Origin: Halomonas halocynthiae DSM 14573
GTDB lineage: Bacteria > Pseudomonadota > Gammaproteobacteria > Pseudomonadales > Halomonadaceae
Direction of reading: 5' to 3'
Length of the DNA: 64,000 bases
NCBI RefSeq assembly: GCF_000425725.1
Contig: NZ_AUDZ01000015.1
Location: 62,001 to 126,000, forward strand
Shown here: positions 63,268 to 64,000 of the stretch, one piece after another
Layout of the letters: each line of letters opens with the position of its first letter
How positions within the stretch are numbered: the first letter of the stretch is position 1
Notes under the pieces: model-generated
Databases searched by the model: none
What the model was told of the DNA's origin: nothing
The model's input: the letters and a program-made list of their open reading frames with translations, nothing else
Translations under genes and position numbers: made by a program

Positions 63268-64000
63268 ATGGCAAAGTCAGGAAGCATGCCGGCGATGGGT
63301 AGTGGATTGAGTGAACTGTGGGCTCGCCTGCGTTTCGTACTCATGGCCATCGTGGTTTACCGTATTGGTGCCCACATCCCCGTTCCCGGTATTAATCCTG
63401 ACCAGCTTGCTGCCTTGTTTAGGGAGCAGCAGGGCACCATCCTGGGCATGTTTAATATGTTCTCGGGTGGTGCTTTGGAGCGCATGAGTATCCTCGCATT
63501 GGGCATTATGCCTTATATTTCTGCGTCGATTATCATGCAGCTGCTTTCCGCCGTCATGCCTCAGCTTGAGCAGATGAAGAAAGATGGTGAGGCAGGGCGT
63601 CGTAAGATTACCCAATACACCCGCTACGGCACGGTAGTGCTTGCGTTGGTTCAGGCTGCCGGTATGTCGGTTGGCTTGGCGAGCCAAGGTATAGCCTATA
63701 GTGCTGATATCAGCTTTTATTTTACCGCTATTGTGACATTTGTTGCAGGCGCGGTATTTTTGATGTGGCTGGGCGAACAGATCACTGAAAAAGGTATTGG
63801 TAACGGCATTTCGTTGCTGATCTTTGCAGGGATTGTCGCCGGCTTGCCGGGTGCTATTGGTCAGGCGTTCGAGCTGGCTCGTAATGAGGGAGCTTGGAAT
63901 GTTCTGCCACTTCTGGCGCTAACTGCGCTGGGTGTTGCTACTGTGGCTTTTGTGGTGTTTATCGAGCGCGGTCAACGCCGTCTCACGGTGAACTATCCAC
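63268..64000 (+). CDS. secY: Preprotein translocase subunit SecY, 3'-truncated by the window edge
   Basis: Channel subunit of the Sec translocon. The 244 visible codons cover roughly the first half (full length near 440): [23 protein letters not shown], then the first helix with [15 protein letters not shown], the plug region [33 protein letters not shown] and [21 protein letters not shown], the SecY signature. ATG immediately after the rplO stop. The frame is still open at 64000; rpmJ and the rpsM group are expected beyond. Confidence 0.96.
   Translation, partial: MAKSGSMPAMGSGLSELWARLRFVLMAIVVYRIGAHIPVPGINPDQLAALFREQQGTILGMFNMFSGGALERMSILALGIMPYISASIIMQLLSAVMPQLEQMKKDGEAGRRKITQYTRYGTVVLALVQAAGMSVGLASQGIAYSADISFYFTAIVTFVAGAVFLMWLGEQITEKGIGNGISLLIFAGIVAGLPGAIGQAFELARNEGAWNVLPLLALTALGVATVAFVVFIERGQRRLTVNYP

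Overview
This window looks like a chromosome segment of a moderately halophilic gammaproteobacterium, most likely Halomonadaceae (Halomonas/Vreelandella). That is inferred from the Na+/H+ antiporter NhaD, the roughly 950-residue two-ATP-cone NrdA, the ast arginine catabolism gene and the sequence flavour of the ribosomal proteins. No database search was possible. Nearly everything is core chromosome. There is no phage, insertion sequence, CRISPR array or rRNA, and no clear defence system.

Layout. 1-10.1 kb is a mixed housekeeping block: the end of astB, a YedI-like membrane protein, the ZapE ATPase, a stomatin/NfeD membrane pair, a TRIC-type channel, nhaD, a DUF3581 protein, DUF3820 plus ribosome-rescue factor arfB (broken by an in-frame stop), and two poorly characterised proteins. 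10.1-14.8 kb is the class Ia ribonucleotide reductase operon (nrdA-nrdB-small unknown), preceded by a tandem NrdR box pair. 15.1-15.7 kb encodes a lipoprotein built of 40-residue LEA-like repeats. 15.8-19.3 kb holds sbcB and minCDE. 19.5-22.7 kb holds a long DUF349 coiled-coil protein and a convergent IclR-type repressor with a palindrome matching the E. coli IclR box upstream. 23.0-28.2 kb is the main accessory region: a five-gene archaic (Csu-type) chaperone-usher pilus operon whose chaperone is frameshifted at a G8 tract. 28.2-31.4 kb has an ECHDC3-like crotonase, a DMT exporter and serA. 31.6-36.6 kb is a tightly coupled xseB-ispA-dxs-birA-coaX cluster for isoprenoids and cofactors.

36.7-64 kb is the transcription/translation super-cluster: tRNA-Tyr, tRNA-Gly, tRNA-Thr, (no tufB), tRNA-Trp, secE, nusG, rplKAJL, rpoBC, then the str operon (rpsL, rpsG, fusA, tuf), the S10 operon (rpsJ to rpsQ) and the spc operon (rplN onward), with secY running off the right edge. 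Strong sigma70-type promoters are visible before tRNA-Tyr, tRNA-Trp, rpsL and rpsJ; the last has both hexamers at full consensus with a 17-bp spacer. Candidate feedback elements are an L1 site before rplK, an L10 leader before rplJ and an intrinsic-terminator-like attenuator between rplL and rpoB.

The observations most worth following up are the two apparently broken genes (arfB nonsense codon; pilus chaperone poly-G frameshift that could be phase variation), the repeat lipoprotein, the operator predictions for NrdR and IclR, and the rplL-rpoB attenuator. I saw no convincing entirely new multi-gene system.
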